Source of the DNA: Bradyrhizobium barranii subsp. apii
GTDB lineage: Bacteria > Pseudomonadota > Alphaproteobacteria > Rhizobiales > Xanthobacteraceae
Assembly (NCBI RefSeq): GCF_011516635.5
Contig: NZ_CP096255.1
Coordinates: forward strand, 930,001-994,000
Direction of reading: 5' to 3'
Length of the DNA: 64,000 nucleotides
The notes beneath the pieces are model-generated. The model was not told the origin of the DNA. It saw only the letters and a list, made by a program, of their open reading frames with translations, and did no database searches. Of the stretch, positions 39,126 through 49,009 are shown piece after piece; the stretch's first letter is position 1, and each line of letters opens with the position of its first letter. The position numbers were made by a program, and so were the translations under genes.

Positions 39126-40766
39126 CTAGCCCGCCCTATTCGTGAGAGCGCGGTATTTTGGTCCGACTGGTGCATCCGCACACCTCCGCTGACGAGGCGC
39201 ACAGGATTGCCTTCGGCTTTTCACCGCCTGACGACCGGTACTTTGCAACGCGCTTGAGGGATGGGTTGGGTGAACGCGGGCGGACGCCCCACCGGTCAAG
39301 GACCGAGCGGCAGCAGCGCGCCGGGCAAGCTGCGGATCAGGTCGGCTTCGGGACATGCCGCGGCGAACGCAAGGCGAATGCGGCTCTTGGTCTCGACAAC
39401 CCGGGCGGCGATTTTCAAGAGCCGAAGACGCAGCGTCGCGAACTCGGCAGTGGCCAATTCCCGGACTTTGGGAATGGCGTCGCGCACGGTCAGCATCAGC
39501 CAATAAGCGGCGGTATGGAGAACGAGGCGGACTTGATTGGCGAGCGCCGAACGGCAACTGGTGCGATCGGAGGCGAGCTGCGTCTTATGCAGCTTGATCA
39601 GATTCTCGGCTTGGCCGCGCGCGCAATACAGGCTGTCGTAGATCCACTCGGCCGAGCCGACATCGAGGCTGGTGACGACGAAGCGGATGTCGAGGCCGAG
39701 CATCGTCGCCTCAATACGGGCGACGGTGCGCCGTTCGCGATCCCAGGACTTTGCCTTGTGGCGCGTCTCGGTATAGCCGCGCAGAACAGCTAGGTTCTCG
39801 ATGGCGCGTCGGGTGCGGATATCGTCGGCGACCTCGTCGACTTTTCTGGCGAGCGGCCTGGTACCGGACAGACCGAAGATGTAGTCGATGCCGTTGTTCT
39901 CGCACCACGTCATCGCCTCCGGCCGAGCATAGTGCCCGTCGCCACGGAACGTAATTCGCGTCTTGTGCCATCGCGTGCGGATGTGCCGCACCAGGCGGCG
40001 CAGATGGGCACGCACCTCGACCCCGCCAGGCGTCTTGCCGGGCCGCAGCACGACCGCCACGGGCCGGCTCTTCTCCGTGTCGTAGACGTGGATCGGCAGG
40101 AAGCAGCGTTCGTCATAATGAGCGTTGAACAGCGAGAGTTGCTGATGGCCGTGGACGACATCGCAGGTGTCGTCAATGTCGAGCGTGACGGATGCAGGCT
40201 CGCACGGATAGCTATCCATCCATGCATCGACCAGGGTGTAGGTCAGGCGGATCACGTCGCGCAGGCGGGGAGCATTCTCCAGCCGCGACAGCGTCGGTTG
40301 GGAACACAGATCGCGACCGCTGTCTGGTAGCCGTCCACAGGCCAGCTTGAATGCGGGATCGGACCGCAGATGATCGAGGTCATCGGCGTCCTCGTAGCCG
40401 CAGCAGATCGCGAACATGCGAGCGCGAAACATATCGACAAGGCTGTGCACGACCCGCGTCGGATCGCGCCGATCCGGGAACACCCGGGCCAAATTGTTGG
40501 CCAAACCGAGACGTCGCTCGGCCATCGCAAGAAGCATCACGCCCCCGTTCGAGGTCAGCCGACCGCCATCGAAGGCAGCTGTGACTTTCTTGGCGTGAAC
40601 GGCTGGAAACGAGAAGGGTAGACTCGTATCATCGGTCATGGCGGGCGTGGCGTTCGCGGTGGAAGGTGATGGGGTTGGCTTCGCAACCGAATCCTACGCT
40701 TCATCAGCGCTTTACACCACGCTCGCCAGCCTCTCAGGCGCCCTCTGACGAATAAGACGGGCTAGA
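39126..40766 (-). mobile_element. IS1380-family insertion sequence
   Basis: The ends CTAGCCCGCCCTATTCGTGA at left and, inverted, CTAGCCCGTCTTATTCGTCA at right are matching terminal repeats of an element of about 1.64 kb that encloses an intact IS1380 transposase. It inserted next to the XRE regulator remnant. The target duplication is not clear. Confidence 0.82.
39296..40639 (-). CDS. IS1380-family transposase
   Basis: A 447-aa DDE transposase. The N-terminus FSFPAVHAKKVTAAFDGGRL plus TSNGGVMLLA is diagnostic for the family. Later SVTLDIDDTCDVVHGHQQLS (Asp), ITFRGDGHYARPEAMTWCE (Asp), DYIFGLSGTRPLA and YCARGQAENLIKLHKTQLA (Glu) form the catalytic set. Complete frame from ATG 40,639. Confidence 0.93.
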   Translation of the reverse strand: MTDDTSLPFSFPAVHAKKVTAAFDGGRLTSNGGVMLLAMAERRLGLANNLARVFPDRRDPTRVVHSLVDMFRARMFAICCGYEDADDLDHLRSDPAFKLACGRLPDSGRDLCSQPTLSRLENAPRLRDVIRLTYTLVDAWMDSYPCEPASVTLDIDDTCDVVHGHQQLSLFNAHYDERCFLPIHVYDTEKSRPVAVVLRPGKTPGGVEVRAHLRRLVRHIRTRWHKTRITFRGDGHYARPEAMTWCENNGIDYIFGLSGTRPLARKVDEVADDIRTRRAIENLAVLRGYTETRHKAKSWDRERRTVARIEATMLGLDIRFVVTSLDVGSAEWIYDSLYCARGQAENLIKLHKTQLASDRTSCRSALANQVRLVLHTAAYWLMLTVRDAIPKVRELATAEFATLRLRLLKIAARVVETKSRIRLAFAAACPEADLIRSLPGALLPLGP

Positions 40767-41207
40767 TATAGGGAGTCGAGTGAGAATGAAAAAGATCGGA
40801 TGCGCTAAAGCTAGTATCAGGTCCGTCTCGAGAGTTTGCTTAAAAGCGCCTTAAACACGCAATTGCAGCCGCCGAGGTCACTCAAGACCGTAAGCAGAAA
40901 AAGCGGAGAGTTCTGAAAAAAGAAGGCTGCGAAAGTTCTGAGTTCACGAAATCAAGCACGATGGCTTCCGGCTGATGGCGCACCCTGCCGCGCGTTCGAT
41001 GGATGAAATCAGCGTGTCTCGCCGCGGCTGCCGATCGCCGGCGATATGGGCGAATTGACGGCCAGGGGGATTCTTCGCGCCAGATTTTCGGCCACCCGGC
41101 CAGCCTTCGGCTGAGTCCTTTCTCGTGAGAAGGACCTCAACGCCCTTAGCAATTAGATTCGCGATACTTGAGATTCTATCATCCGCATCAAGCCACCTCA
41201 AAGCTGC
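40767..41207. other. gene-poor stretch downstream of the small peptide gene
   Basis: An 85-codon frame on the minus strand (TTG 41,201 to 40,944) directly follows the peptide gene, but its product matches nothing I know and it has no clear ribosome-binding site. I leave it uncalled. No repeat or RNA feature is obvious. Confidence 0.4.
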
Positions 41208-41321
41208 TCAGCACCCATTGCAGCCCGCCAAGAGCAATTGTGGGTTTTGAAGCAAGGAAACAGCTATTCCACCGCCTATTAGGGCGAGGGCAATGGCGGC
41301 CCCAAAAATGACTTTACGCAT
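41208..41321 (-). CDS. small 37-aa membrane or secreted peptide with CxxC tail
   Basis: ATG 41,321 follows a perfect Shine-Dalgarno sequence (AAGGAG, 6 nt upstream). The product begins MRKVIFGAAIALALIGGGIA and ends LLQNPQLLLAGCNGC: a basic N-terminus, a hydrophobic helix and a possible signal-peptidase site (LLLAG), leaving a very short Cys-containing tail. It could be a small membrane protein, a secreted peptide, or the remnant of a longer exported protein. No family is claimed. It lies 276 bp downstream of the STAND-like gene on the same strand. Confidence 0.6.
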   Translation of the reverse strand: MRKVIFGAAIALALIGGGIAVSLLQNPQLLLAGCNGC

Positions 41322-41597
41322 GGCACGCTCCTTAGTTGACTGGTTACTCTAGTGCGATTGTGCAACCAAGTTTGTTAGATAGATCACAAATCTGGATCCT
41401 AATATTGATCCAAAAGAGCAGTCGATAACTTTGCTAACCACTGCCCGACTGCGGACGTTGCGAAATGGCTGTCGGATGCCCCCCTGAATTCACACAAGAG
41501 TGTAATCCGGTGAGGAAGGGGACAACCCACCCAGAAACACGGAGCCTTTTGTCATTACTAGACCAACGCTTGCGGTCGCGACCTGCAAAACCTGTCT

Positions 41598-43517
41598 TTA
41601 ATCATTGAGGACGAGCGGGGGCGGACATTCGCGCTTCTGAGGCGACTGTGGCGGACGAGGCCTGCGCGCCACCAGTTGAGCCTTCAGTTCGTCCTCGAAT
41701 TTTCCGGAAATGTGATTCCGCAGTCGTGCCAGTTCATGATTGGGAACGAAATCAGTTCCGGTCATTGCCTTTTGCAACTGCGAGATACCATCGGCCTCTT
41801 GGCCGGATGCAAACTGTGCGACTGCGTAGCGAAAGAGATATTCTGGACTGCGATCGAGATCTACGGCAATCTTAAGTTGTTCAAGCGCCCCCGCCTTATC
41901 AGCTTTTTGGAGCAAGATATACCCAAGCGTATCTCTAACCTCTGCCTCCTGCGAGGAGCCCTTGGCCACCGTGGTCATAATTTTCAGAGCATCCCGTGCG
42001 GCACTCTCGGCCTGATCAAGCTGGAGACCGAAGATCGCCAAATACCAAGCCTTCAGATTAAGGGCGCGAGCACGGATGTGGGTGTCGGCGGGGCTCGTTT
42101 GCACAGTCCGTTCGGCCGCGGTCTTTATGTCTTGGAACGCGGAAGATTCTTCCAACTCACTCTGATCCTGCGTTCGCAGGATTTCCATTTGCTCCCAGCT
42201 CCATCCATTGGCGAGCCACCAGGCGGTATTTTTCACAACCGGCGCAGTGCCCTTTTCGAACTCGACATTCACAAACGTAGTTTCACGTAGGTCGGTATTC
42301 GAGAAATCAACTCCTCGACAAAGGAGCGCTGAATCGAAAGACGAGCCGTGGATGCTAGCGTTCACGAATGTCGTACGTGCTAGGTTGGCTTCATCGAACC
42401 TCCCAAAATCGATTCGCGCGTTGTCAAACTTGGTGCCAATTAGTACCGCTTGCCCAAATTTTGGGCGCTGTAGTGCTGCATTGCTTAAATCAACACCGGA
42501 CAGGCGAATGCCGGAAAACTGTAGCGGCTGGTCATAACGGGCCAACCATCGGATATCCTCGGATTTGGTTTGAGCGCTGGATTGCTCGGATTTCACTTCT
42601 TTTGTGACAGAGTCGACCCGGAACGGAACCCACCATTCGCGATAGAGCCGGTCGGAAAGCCGAGGACCAGTTAAGAGTATCACGACTACGCCCGTTGCCA
42701 CGGCCAGCAACACGCGATTGTTCTTTTTGCTTTCGTGAAGAAACTCTAGCTCGAGCTCATTCAAGTCACTGTATGCGTCGGCCTCTTTCGCTACACCGAA
42801 GCCCCGCAGTGCGCCTCTCTTTCGTCCGCGTCGGTCCCAGAACAGCGCCGCCTCACGAAATTTCTTCCGTTCCTCGATCCAACGAGAAAGACGGTCCCAC
42901 TTACGTGTGAGCGCCTCGTACTGCAACTCGACGACCCCACCATAGTCAGAGGAAGTCTGCTTCAGCACCCCAACCTCGATTAATCGCCCGAGGATGGTGC
43001 TCGCAGCCGCCAGCTTGCCCTGAGCAAGCAAGACGTGGCGCTCCGTCGGCACGGCGACGCAAGCGCCAGTTCGCTCCGACAAGCGGAGAAGATGCATGAG
43101 CATTCGACGCGCAAGCTCGATATCCTTCGAACTGAGCCCTGCAAGTATTTGCTCGCCCTGCCGTACGGCGTCTTCTACTGAACGCGCATCGAAAGGAGCC
43201 AACCGCGTCAGGCGCGAGTAACGGTTCGGCGAGTGCATGTCGGCTTCAGCGGCTTGTGGGCGCGCCGAAGTGTAGTGACTTGCCGCCCAATAATCGATGA
43301 ATCCCTGCGCCATCTTACGATCCGCGGGCGCATCCAGTATCGTCCCAGTCGCGGCGGCACGGCTGATAAAGTCGGCCATCATTTCTTCCCGAAATGTCGC
43401 GTCCGTGGGAGACGACCCCCCACTGGCTGCGGCCGTCTCCAGCAACTCTTCGTGCGCAGCCCGCAACGCATCGAGCGACTGAAATGGTGCAACGGTCGCA
43501 TCCACTGCGTGGGTCAT
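41598..43517 (-). CDS. STAND-type winged-helix protein with TM, pentapeptide repeats and TPR-like C-terminus, lacking the NTPase
   Basis: A 639-aa protein. Residues 1-90 (FQSLDALRAAHEELLETAAA, MAQGFIDYWAASHY) form an N-terminal helical module. Residues about 115-235 match the C-terminal winged-helix region of nSTAND proteins: LAGLSSKDIELARRMLMHLL, VVELQYEALTRKWDRLSRWI. Then a transmembrane helix (VLLAVATGVVVILLTG), pentapeptide repeats (LSGVDLSNAALQRPKFGQAV, DFSNTDLRETTFVNVEF) and TPR-like helices (RDTLGYILLQKADKAGALEQ). No Walker A or B is present, so the P-loop core is missing or supplied in trans. Its ATG overlaps the stop of the EAD1 gene (TAATG), so the two are translationally coupled. 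Confidence 0.75.
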   Translation of the reverse strand: MTHAVDATVAPFQSLDALRAAHEELLETAAASGGSSPTDATFREEMMADFISRAAATGTILDAPADRKMAQGFIDYWAASHYTSARPQAAEADMHSPNRYSRLTRLAPFDARSVEDAVRQGEQILAGLSSKDIELARRMLMHLLRLSERTGACVAVPTERHVLLAQGKLAAASTILGRLIEVGVLKQTSSDYGGVVELQYEALTRKWDRLSRWIEERKKFREAALFWDRRGRKRGALRGFGVAKEADAYSDLNELELEFLHESKKNNRVLLAVATGVVVILLTGPRLSDRLYREWWVPFRVDSVTKEVKSEQSSAQTKSEDIRWLARYDQPLQFSGIRLSGVDLSNAALQRPKFGQAVLIGTKFDNARIDFGRFDEANLARTTFVNASIHGSSFDSALLCRGVDFSNTDLRETTFVNVEFEKGTAPVVKNTAWWLANGWSWEQMEILRTQDQSELEESSAFQDIKTAAERTVQTSPADTHIRARALNLKAWYLAIFGLQLDQAESAARDALKIMTTVAKGSSQEAEVRDTLGYILLQKADKAGALEQLKIAVDLDRSPEYLFRYAVAQFASGQEADGISQLQKAMTGTDFVPNHELARLRNHISGKFEDELKAQLVARRPRPPQSPQKRECPPPLVLND

Positions 43518-44831
43518 TATCGTTTGATCACTGACAAGAGACTGTTCAGCGGCATCGCCAACTCCGTGAGCCGACTGCATAGCGCGTTGAGTTCATCATC
43601 GACCTCGAAGAAACGCATTTCGCTAGCGCTATGGAATTCGTCGAACGCGCTTTCACTTGCTTCGACTTCATCACTCGTTGGGGGCGAGGAAAGTGTAGTT
43701 TGTTCCCACAGAAGCAGACGGTCTTTCAACTCTTTAGACCACCCATCCTGGGGATGCTTGTCACAAAGCTGGATGAACCTCGCCTTGAATTGCGGCCATT
43801 TTTTCTTTGGCATTTTTGCTGCGGGCCCCTGCTTATCATAAAAAAGATTTGCAGCGCCTGCTAGCTCTTTGTCGACCCACTGCCATTCGAAATGCTGGTC
43901 GACGAGGTCGACGAGTTGCGGCTGCAGCATGCTGAAAGCGGTCAGGTCTCCCGTAACTTGCTGAGACGTCACATCCGCGGGATCGGCATTGTCCTGGATG
44001 TACCTGGCCATATTGGACATTGCCCGGACGAGATTGTCGAAGGGCAGGCCGGACAACGTTGGCAAGGAGCGAGTTTATCCTAGGTCCTTCTGGGAGCAAC
44101 TGATTAAGACCGCTGGCTAGGTCTTCCAAGTCACCCGTCGACATTGTCTGCTTCGACGCGCGATTCATGGTAGCAATGTGATCGTCGAACTCGTCGATCC
44201 ATCCGATCTCGTTCTGCGCACCGGGAAGGCCCTGCGCCTGTTGCCGCGCCTTTTTCGCTAACGGTGCAAGCTCGATCGCATGCAGTGTAAGGCTGCGAGC
44301 GGCGCGCTGGTCGGTCTTCGCGGCCTCGATCACCTCCTCAATCGTCCGAATCTTTAGCTGCAGACGATGCAACCCGTCGTGCAAAGACTTGTACTTCTTG
44401 AGGATCTGGATCTGTTTGCTGGACGCTTCGAAGTCAGCACGAAACTGCCCCACCGTCTGCTGAACGATGGGTAGGTCCTTCAAGGCAACCAGTGCTTCGA
44501 TCCCTCGGTTGACCCTGTCGACAAGCACACGGCTGTCGAGCCGTTGTATCTCGTCCTTGAAGACCTCGTCGCAAAACGTCCAAATGCCCGCGTCGTCCGG
44601 CCGAACCGTGACCATGCCCCGAAGCAATTTGACCAGTGCGGACCGGCCCTGTCTGTCAGCCCAGTTCACGAGATCGAACGCGATACGTTCAAAAGGCTGG
44701 TCTTCGTTGACGATAGCGTCGAGGCGTGTTCCGAGCGAAACCAGGACCACGGGTCTGATTCCGGGCTTGTCGAACCTCTTGACCAGTAGTCTGGCCAACT
44801 CCTCAATTTGGGCGCCGCTTAATACGGGCAT
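43517..44831 (-). pseudogene. EAD1-containing protein with a 1-nt frameshift (about 437 aa if restored)
   Basis: The N-terminal MPVLSGAQIEELARLLVKRF, then FERIAFDLVNWADRQGRSAL and VKLLRGMVTVRPDD match effector-associated domain 1, an adaptor of bacterial STAND-type conflict systems. A helical, coiled-coil-like middle follows. After ...EGPRINSLL (about 44,065) the coding signal jumps to the +1 frame (PTLSGLPFDNLVRAMSNMAR) and continues to 43,517. One extra base in CTCCTTGCC explains it, since removing it gives 438 codons exactly. Alternatively the second part starts at TTG 44,065 as its own gene. It lies 72 bp after the trypsin-nuclease gene. Confidence 0.7.
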
Positions 44832-44902
44832 TTCAATGTCCGCTTCGTTACAGGGCCTTCAGAGGCGAGGTGAACCGTGCCACCGCCTGCCGCGAATATG
44901 GG

Positions 44903-45938
44903 TCAAAGCACAAGGTCCCGCGGTCCTCGGATCACAAGCGCGCGGGGCCGTGGGATTTCCTCCGGCCGTTGCCGGACCAAGCTATCGTGATCGCGCAGCT
45001 TGCCGAAACTCAGGCCTGTCTCCTCCTCGATCCTGGAAATGAGAATCTGGTAAGTCCGGAACTCGCCGAAAACGAACGCCGCTTCGCTAATGTCTTTTAG
45101 CATCTCGCCTTGGCTCAGGACGTAGCCGGCAGAGCAAAGCTCGTTGTTGTCGGCGTTGACGAGCACCGCAATCTTCCAGAACTCCTGCGGCAACTTAACC
45201 AGGCCGCGATAATCCTGGTCGGTCTCACGCATGACCGGGCCTGTAAACACCGACACCTTCAGGTCCTTGGCCTTGGCGCTATCGAGAATATATTCCTCGA
45301 GATCTTTCCATTCCTTCTGATTGAGATCTTTGTGCTGCGGAGCCGCGTTGACGTAGTGGAAGGTGTCGTCATTGGCCTGGGCGGCGTGTTCCTTGCCTCC
45401 CCAAACCGGATCCAACCGCCGGACGATATGACCGCGATCAAGTTCGTTGCTGCGATAGATCTCGTTGCCGAGCTGCAGATCCTCTGAGATGCGCAGATCG
45501 ATGAACCATTTGTCGTTTTTCCTGAACGCGCGGCGACTTTCCTTTCCGTCGATGTTGACGGCGGTGAAGATTGGTAGTTTGCGGCTGGCGCTGTGCGTCA
45601 CCGAAAAATGGCGGTACTTAAGCTCATGTTGTTTCTTTTTGCCTTTGGCATTCACCGCGACGGCGTCCTTGGCCCAGCGGCCGAGCTTGGGAAGCGGAAC
45701 ATCGGGCCCTAGAAACCTGCTGACGTAACCGTCCCGGTCGGCGAAGAACTCCGGCTTGTGGCGGCCGTCTGCAAGCGCCTCTTCTTCTACAGGCTTTGGA
45801 ACTTTGACTGCAATGCTGGGGGAGAGGTTGCGTAGTGCGTCCTTGATCGCCCTCGCCTTGACAGCAAAGTTGCCGGACAAGAACACGCCGGAGAAATGCA
45901 GGCCAACCACTTTCCCGCTCTCGAGATCAATGACCTTA
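44903..45938 (-). pseudogene. C-terminal part of the trypsin-NucA fusion, cut by IS copy B
   Basis: It encodes the end of the protease (VIDLESGKVVGLHFSGVFL) and then a DNA/RNA non-specific endonuclease domain: RSNELDRGHIVRRLDPVWGG has the DRGH motif with the catalytic His (about 468 of the restored protein), and YVNAAPQHKDLNQKEWKDLE the metal-binding Asn. It ends at 44,903. Joined to 46,878-47,770, with one TTA removed, the frame is open for 642 residues. Such nucleases cut RNA and DNA without sequence preference; here they would be the toxic effector. Confidence 0.85.
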
Positions 45939-46874
45939 GTGTCTGTTCCAAAACATGTTGAGTCGAATGAATCGGTTGTGATTCAAGGTGAGCGGCCTGA
46001 TTCGATGGGGACGCGCCGCCAATGTGGACTACCGAGAACCGTGCACGCTACGACCGCAGCCGCCTGCGCTATCCGAGCGACTTGACCGACGAGGAGTGGG
46101 CGCTGATCGCGCCTCGCATCCCGCCGGCCAAGCGCGGCGGCAACAAGCGTACGGTGGACCTGCGCGAGATTGCCAACGGGCTGATGTACATCCTGAGCAC
46201 AGGTTGCCAGTGGCGCGCGATCCCCAAGGACCTGCCGCCGCGCTCGACGCTGTATGGCTACTTCGATCTGTGGAGCTGGAACGGCACGCTCGATAAAATT
46301 CATCACGCCCTCTATGTCGAATGTCGCGAAAGGGCCGAGCGCGAGGCTTCTCCCACCGCCGCCATCATCGATAGCCAGAGCGTGAAAAGCGCTGAAAAAG
46401 GGGGCCTCATGATCTCCATGGCTACGACGCGGGCAAGAAGATCAAGGGCAAGAAGCGGCACATTCTCGTCGACACGCAAGGCCTCTTGATGCACGCCATC
46501 GTGCATGCGGCGGACATCCAGGATCGCGACGGCGGCGTGCTCCTGATGGCAACGTTGTTCGGCCTCTATCCCTTTCTTCTGAAGCTCTACGCCGACGGCG
46601 GATATCAAGGGCCACATTTCCAGAAGGGGCTGCGTAGCGCTCTGAAGCGCGTGAACCTCGAAATCGTCAAACGCTCCGATCAGGCTCACCGTTTCGTCGT
46701 CTTGCCCAAACGCTGGATCGTCGAGCGTACCTTTGCCTGGCTCGGGCGATGCCGAAGACTGTCCAAAGATTGGGAATGCTTCAATCACAGGGCGCTCGCC
46801 TTTCTCAAGCTGGCCTCCATCCGACTCATGCTGCGAAAGCTATGCAATCCAAGGTAATCTTTCCGGACAGACTC
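45939..46874 (+). mobile_element. IS5-family (IS427-like) insertion sequence, copy B
   Basis: A 936-bp copy in plus orientation, identical by eye to copies A and C. It is flanked by perfect 3-bp duplications, TTA at 45,936-45,938 and 46,875-46,877, so this insertion has not been rearranged. It lies inside the trypsin-nuclease gene. Confidence 0.95.
46022..46857 (+). CDS. IS5/IS427-type transposase of copy B, expressed by -1 frameshift
   Basis: Frame 1 is 46,022-46,489 and frame 2 is 46,486-46,857. The second frame is -1 relative to the first. The slippery run of five A and five G is at 46,395-46,404. Catalytic residues are as described for copy A (Asp in IIDSQSV, Asp in YADGGYQG, Glu in VERTFAWLG). 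Both frames are intact. Confidence 0.9.
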
Positions 46875-47770
46875 TTAGAGCCCGAGTTGCCGCCAAGCGT
46901 GGTACAATCGTGAACGAAGTAGTGTTCGTCCGGAGTGGGAAAACTTACCTTGCCGGGCGCGAAGCGCTTGACGTCGAAGATCTCGCCGAAATACCGGCGC
47001 ATGGCGTCGAGGCCGTTGCGGCTGTCAAACGCGGGATAGCCGATGACGCCTATGGTTTGGCGTTGCTCCACCTCCTTGTCAGCAAGCGCAATCGGCGAGG
47101 GTAGCGCTTTGTCGGACGCAATCCGCAGGAGGGCAATGTCCGGTTCGTTCTTGCCGGCTACGTACAGGATCTTGTCAACGCTGACTTCGATCGCGAGGTC
47201 GATTTCGTACTCCTCACGGAAATCTACGCTGGCCTCAATTTCCTTGCCGATTAGGTTGGTTGCGAAGGCGAAACCGGCACCCCGGCCCACCGCAAACTCC
47301 TCGGCTACGTGGCGGTTGGTTACGACGATGTTTTCCGCGATCAACCAGCCGGTGCCGACCCACTGATAGGTCATGTGATTGTGCAACTCGACGCGGCCAA
47401 CCCGGGCGATCGCTTGCTCAATATTGCCACGCGTCCGTTGCAGGACGGTCCGCCAAACCTTGCTGTCTGGAATGACGAACGTGCCGTTCTGCACGATGAG
47501 CGAAGGCCGGCCTTGCTCGAGCACGATCGCTTCCAGCGCAGCGCTACCCTCCGTGGATGGAGGGGGGGTCAGCGGCTGCGCCGCGCCTTCCAAACCACGC
47601 AATCGCGACCGCGCAACCCGCGGGCGCGTCAAGGCGCGCTCGATCCATTCGGGCGCCACCCCGAGCTTCTGTGCCAATGGGAGCTTGCCGGCGGCGGCAC
47701 GCTCCCGGACTTCTTCGAGCAGATCCTCGTCTTCCAGAAACGACTGGAATTGCATGCCCGCGTGCTGCAT
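46875..47770 (-). pseudogene. N-terminal part of the trypsin-NucA fusion (protease domain), cut by IS copy B
   Basis: ATG 47,770 follows GGGGGAGGGAAAG. The product begins MQHAGMQFQSFLEDEDLLEE with a short helical N-terminus. The chymotrypsin-fold domain follows: GTGWLIAENIVVTNRHVAEE (His154), NEPDIALLRI (Asp211) and CTTLGGNSGS (Ser296). The IS lies just after this serine motif. Restored sequence reads GGNSGSKVIDLESGKVVGLH, as in intact proteases. It is divergent from the EAD1-trypsin gene, with about 115 bp between starts. Confidence 0.85.
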
Positions 47771-47884
47771 CTTTCCCTCCCCCTGGGTGGGTCTCGCTAC
47801 ACGCGTTGCAGGCACATTATTGCTTAGTCTAGATTGCATCACCTTTCATGAACACGCAAGTAGCAGTGCGCGGGAGAGACAACG

Positions 47885-49009
47885 ATGTTGGAGGTGGATC
47901 TTAAGCCGGCTCGCACCTTCAGCCCGGGAGAATTGGAGCAGGTTACCGAGGCGATCGTGGAGAGCTTTGACCTCGGCGAGCTAACTCGGGCGCTGCGATT
48001 CAAATGGGGAATGGTGCTGGCGAACTTCGTCAACACCCAGCAAGGCTTTTACGGAGCGGTTGGCGAGCTTGTCGCCTGGACCGAGCGCCGGAAGAAGACC
48101 GTCGAACTGGTGGCCTTGGCGTGTGCGGAGAGACCTGACCACGCCACGTTATGCCAACTCGCTCAAGCTTGCGGTCTGTCGGTGCCGGCGATCGAGCAAA
48201 AATACGACTTGAGCAAACCTCTGCCACCGAAGCCTGCGGGCCTCGAGGCGATGGTCGCGCGGCACTCGCGCCTTGTCGATTATGCCCGCTTTCTCAGCCG
48301 TTTCATGAGTTTCGGCGACCGGGTTTGTCGAATCGAAACGCCCTACATGCTGGGAACCGGTTTCCTGGTAGCCTCGGATCTCGTGTTGACCAATTTTCAC
48401 GTGGTCGAAGAAGTGATCCATACGCCAAGTCAGGGTGAACAGGTTGTTTGCAGTTTCGACTATCGCTCAGGAAGCAACCTTGAAGAGAGCGCGCCTAAGA
48501 AAAAGTCGGGCAAGCACAAGAAAGCGCGCCCGACTGTCTGCCAGCTGGCGTCGCAATGGCTCGTCGCAAAAAGCTCGTACGCCAAGAGCGATATCGGTGA
48601 GCCGGGAGAAGCCGGCGCCGGGGAGCTCGATTACGCCCTTCTTCGATTGGCCGAACCCATCGGCAAGACGCCTGGCATGAATGCCGAGGAGCGCGGCTGG
48701 TTCAGTCTGGCACCTGAAGGCGCACTGCTCGCAGTACGCGACTTCGTCGTAGTCCCGCAGCATCCGGACGGAGAGACGCTCTCGGTGGCGTGGGGCAACG
48801 TGTTGGCCTTCAATTCCACGGCGACGCGGGTCAGGTATGATGCGATTACGGACAACGGCTCTTCCGGATCCCCGTGCTTCACCGCGGACCTGGACATTTT
48901 CGGTCTCCACCACGCGACCGATACTGCTAACAGGCCGACATTCAATCAAGCCGTACCTCTCAATCTGATCGCCGCGGACCTCAAGGCGAAGAATATCGCG
49001 ATCCACTGA
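47885..49009 (+). CDS. EAD1-trypsin-like serine protease
   Basis: A 374-aa cytoplasmic protein (no signal peptide). Residues about 12-90 are effector-associated domain 1: FSPGELEQVTEAIVESFDLG, LTRALRFKWG, FYGAVGELVAWTERRKKTVE and LVALACAERPDHATLCQLA. Residues 140-374 are a trypsin-like protease with His172 (LVLTNFHVVEE), Asp249 (GELDYALLRL) and Ser327 (TDNGSSGSPCF). A Lys-rich loop (PKKKSGKHKKARP) interrupts it. In known conflict systems EADs bring proteases to an NTPase that shares the same EAD. The frame is intact, and it is the only complete effector gene here. Confidence 0.88.
   Translation: MLEVDLKPARTFSPGELEQVTEAIVESFDLGELTRALRFKWGMVLANFVNTQQGFYGAVGELVAWTERRKKTVELVALACAERPDHATLCQLAQACGLSVPAIEQKYDLSKPLPPKPAGLEAMVARHSRLVDYARFLSRFMSFGDRVCRIETPYMLGTGFLVASDLVLTNFHVVEEVIHTPSQGEQVVCSFDYRSGSNLEESAPKKKSGKHKKARPTVCQLASQWLVAKSSYAKSDIGEPGEAGAGELDYALLRLAEPIGKTPGMNAEERGWFSLAPEGALLAVRDFVVVPQHPDGETLSVAWGNVLAFNSTATRVRYDAITDNGSSGSPCFTADLDIFGLHHATDTANRPTFNQAVPLNLIAADLKAKNIAIH

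Noticed and set aside
43518..43580. Extending the STAND-like gene 21 codons upstream to 43,580
   Set aside because: The extension lies wholly inside the coding end of the EAD1 gene; ATG 43,517 with TAATG coupling is the natural start.
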